From NCBI GenBank assembly GCA_900549045.1, contig URNE01000155.1:1-6187 (forward strand): a stretch of 6,187 nucleotides of DNA, written 5' to 3'. Within the stretch, counting starts at the first letter, position 1. Every line of letters starts with the position of its first letter. Source of the DNA: an uncultured bacterium (GTDB taxonomy: Bacteria > Verrucomicrobiota > Lentisphaeria > Victivallales > UBA1829). Shown here piece by piece: positions 6,103 to 6,187 of this stretch. The notes beneath the pieces are model-generated. The model saw only the letters and a program-made list of their open reading frames with translations. It did not search any database and was not told the origin of the DNA. Made by a program: the position numbers and the translations under genes.

Positions 6103-6187
6103 TTATCGGCGGAGCAGCCTGCGGATGAGTTTGACGGGAAAGAGAAAACGGTATTTCGCTTTTAACATCAGCAGCTTGTATGCGGCC
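6103..6187 (-). CDS. C-terminal end of an upstream gene, product unknown (partial)
   Basis: Reading leftward from the right edge, one frame stays open for 27 codons and ends in TAA at 6105-6103. The last residues are KYRFLFPVKLIRRLLRR, a strongly basic, partly amphipathic tail. It stops 15 bp before the ATG of the pyruvyl transferase gene, which fits the tight same-strand packing of the rest of the window. Tails like this are common at the ends of membrane-associated glycosyltransferases, and the neighbourhood makes that a reasonable guess. The fragment contains no diagnostic motif, so I assign no function. At least one other frame is also open over this short stretch, so the frame choice rests on the fitting stop codon and spacing. 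Confidence 0.55.
   Translation of the reverse strand, partial: AAYKLLMLKAKYRFLFPVKLIRRLLRR

Noticed and set aside
5650..6165. 171-codon plus-strand open frame at the right edge
   Set aside because: It is antisense to the conserved N-terminal half of the pyruvyl transferase and runs through the 15-bp gap into the upstream gene. Its composition is shadow-like.
1..6187. CRISPR arrays, tRNA or rRNA genes, insertion sequences, rho-independent terminators
   Set aside because: I looked on both strands and saw no spaced direct repeats, cloverleaf, transposase, inverted terminal repeats, or GC hairpin followed by a U-tract. Coding sequence fills essentially the whole window.

Overview
The window is a single, gap-free stretch of minus-strand genes from what looks like a cell-surface polysaccharide (exopolysaccharide, capsule or O-antigen) biosynthesis locus of a Gram-negative-type bacterium. 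Transcription runs from right (6187) to left (1). The DNA is moderately GC-rich by eye. The general style, with Arg/Ala-rich shadow frames and a large GT-C protein with a soluble tail, would fit a PVC-group organism such as a Lentisphaerota/Victivallis relative. That placement is only an impression, because there is no rRNA or other phylogenetic marker here.

In order of transcription: (1) the last 27 codons of an upstream gene of unknown identity (6187-6103); (2) a polysaccharide pyruvyl transferase family protein (6087-4984); (3) a GT4-type glycosyltransferase with a clear E-x7-E motif (4987-3758); (4) a multi-pass O-antigen polymerase/ligase-like (Wzy-type) membrane protein (3758-2478); (5) a left-handed beta-helix (hexapeptide) O-acyltransferase of the WcaF/NodL/Maa type (2481-1891); (6) the N-terminal half of a GT-C (GT39/PMT-like) membrane glycosyltransferase (1894-1139); (7) a reading frame starting at 1142 and open to the left edge. 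This last frame looks like the C-terminal half of the same GT-C enzyme, followed by a soluble domain and a probable beta-sandwich.

Each complete gene overlaps the next: four junctions are ATGA overlaps and one is TAATG. The only spacer is 15 bp between the first two genes. I see no promoter, terminator, RNA gene, CRISPR array, insertion sequence or integrase. The cluster therefore looks like the middle of one long, translationally coupled operon.

Taken together, the genes suggest this scheme: a cytoplasmic GT4 adds a sugar to a lipid-linked repeat unit; the pyruvyl transferase and the acyltransferase decorate it with pyruvate ketal and acetyl groups; the Wzy-like protein polymerises it; and the GT-C enzyme acts on the extracytoplasmic side with a polyprenyl-phosphate sugar. 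The main oddity is the GT-C enzyme split over two overlapping frames beside an A6/G5 homopolymer pair. This is either genuine gene fission, a one-base frameshift (mutation or sequencing error), or recoding.
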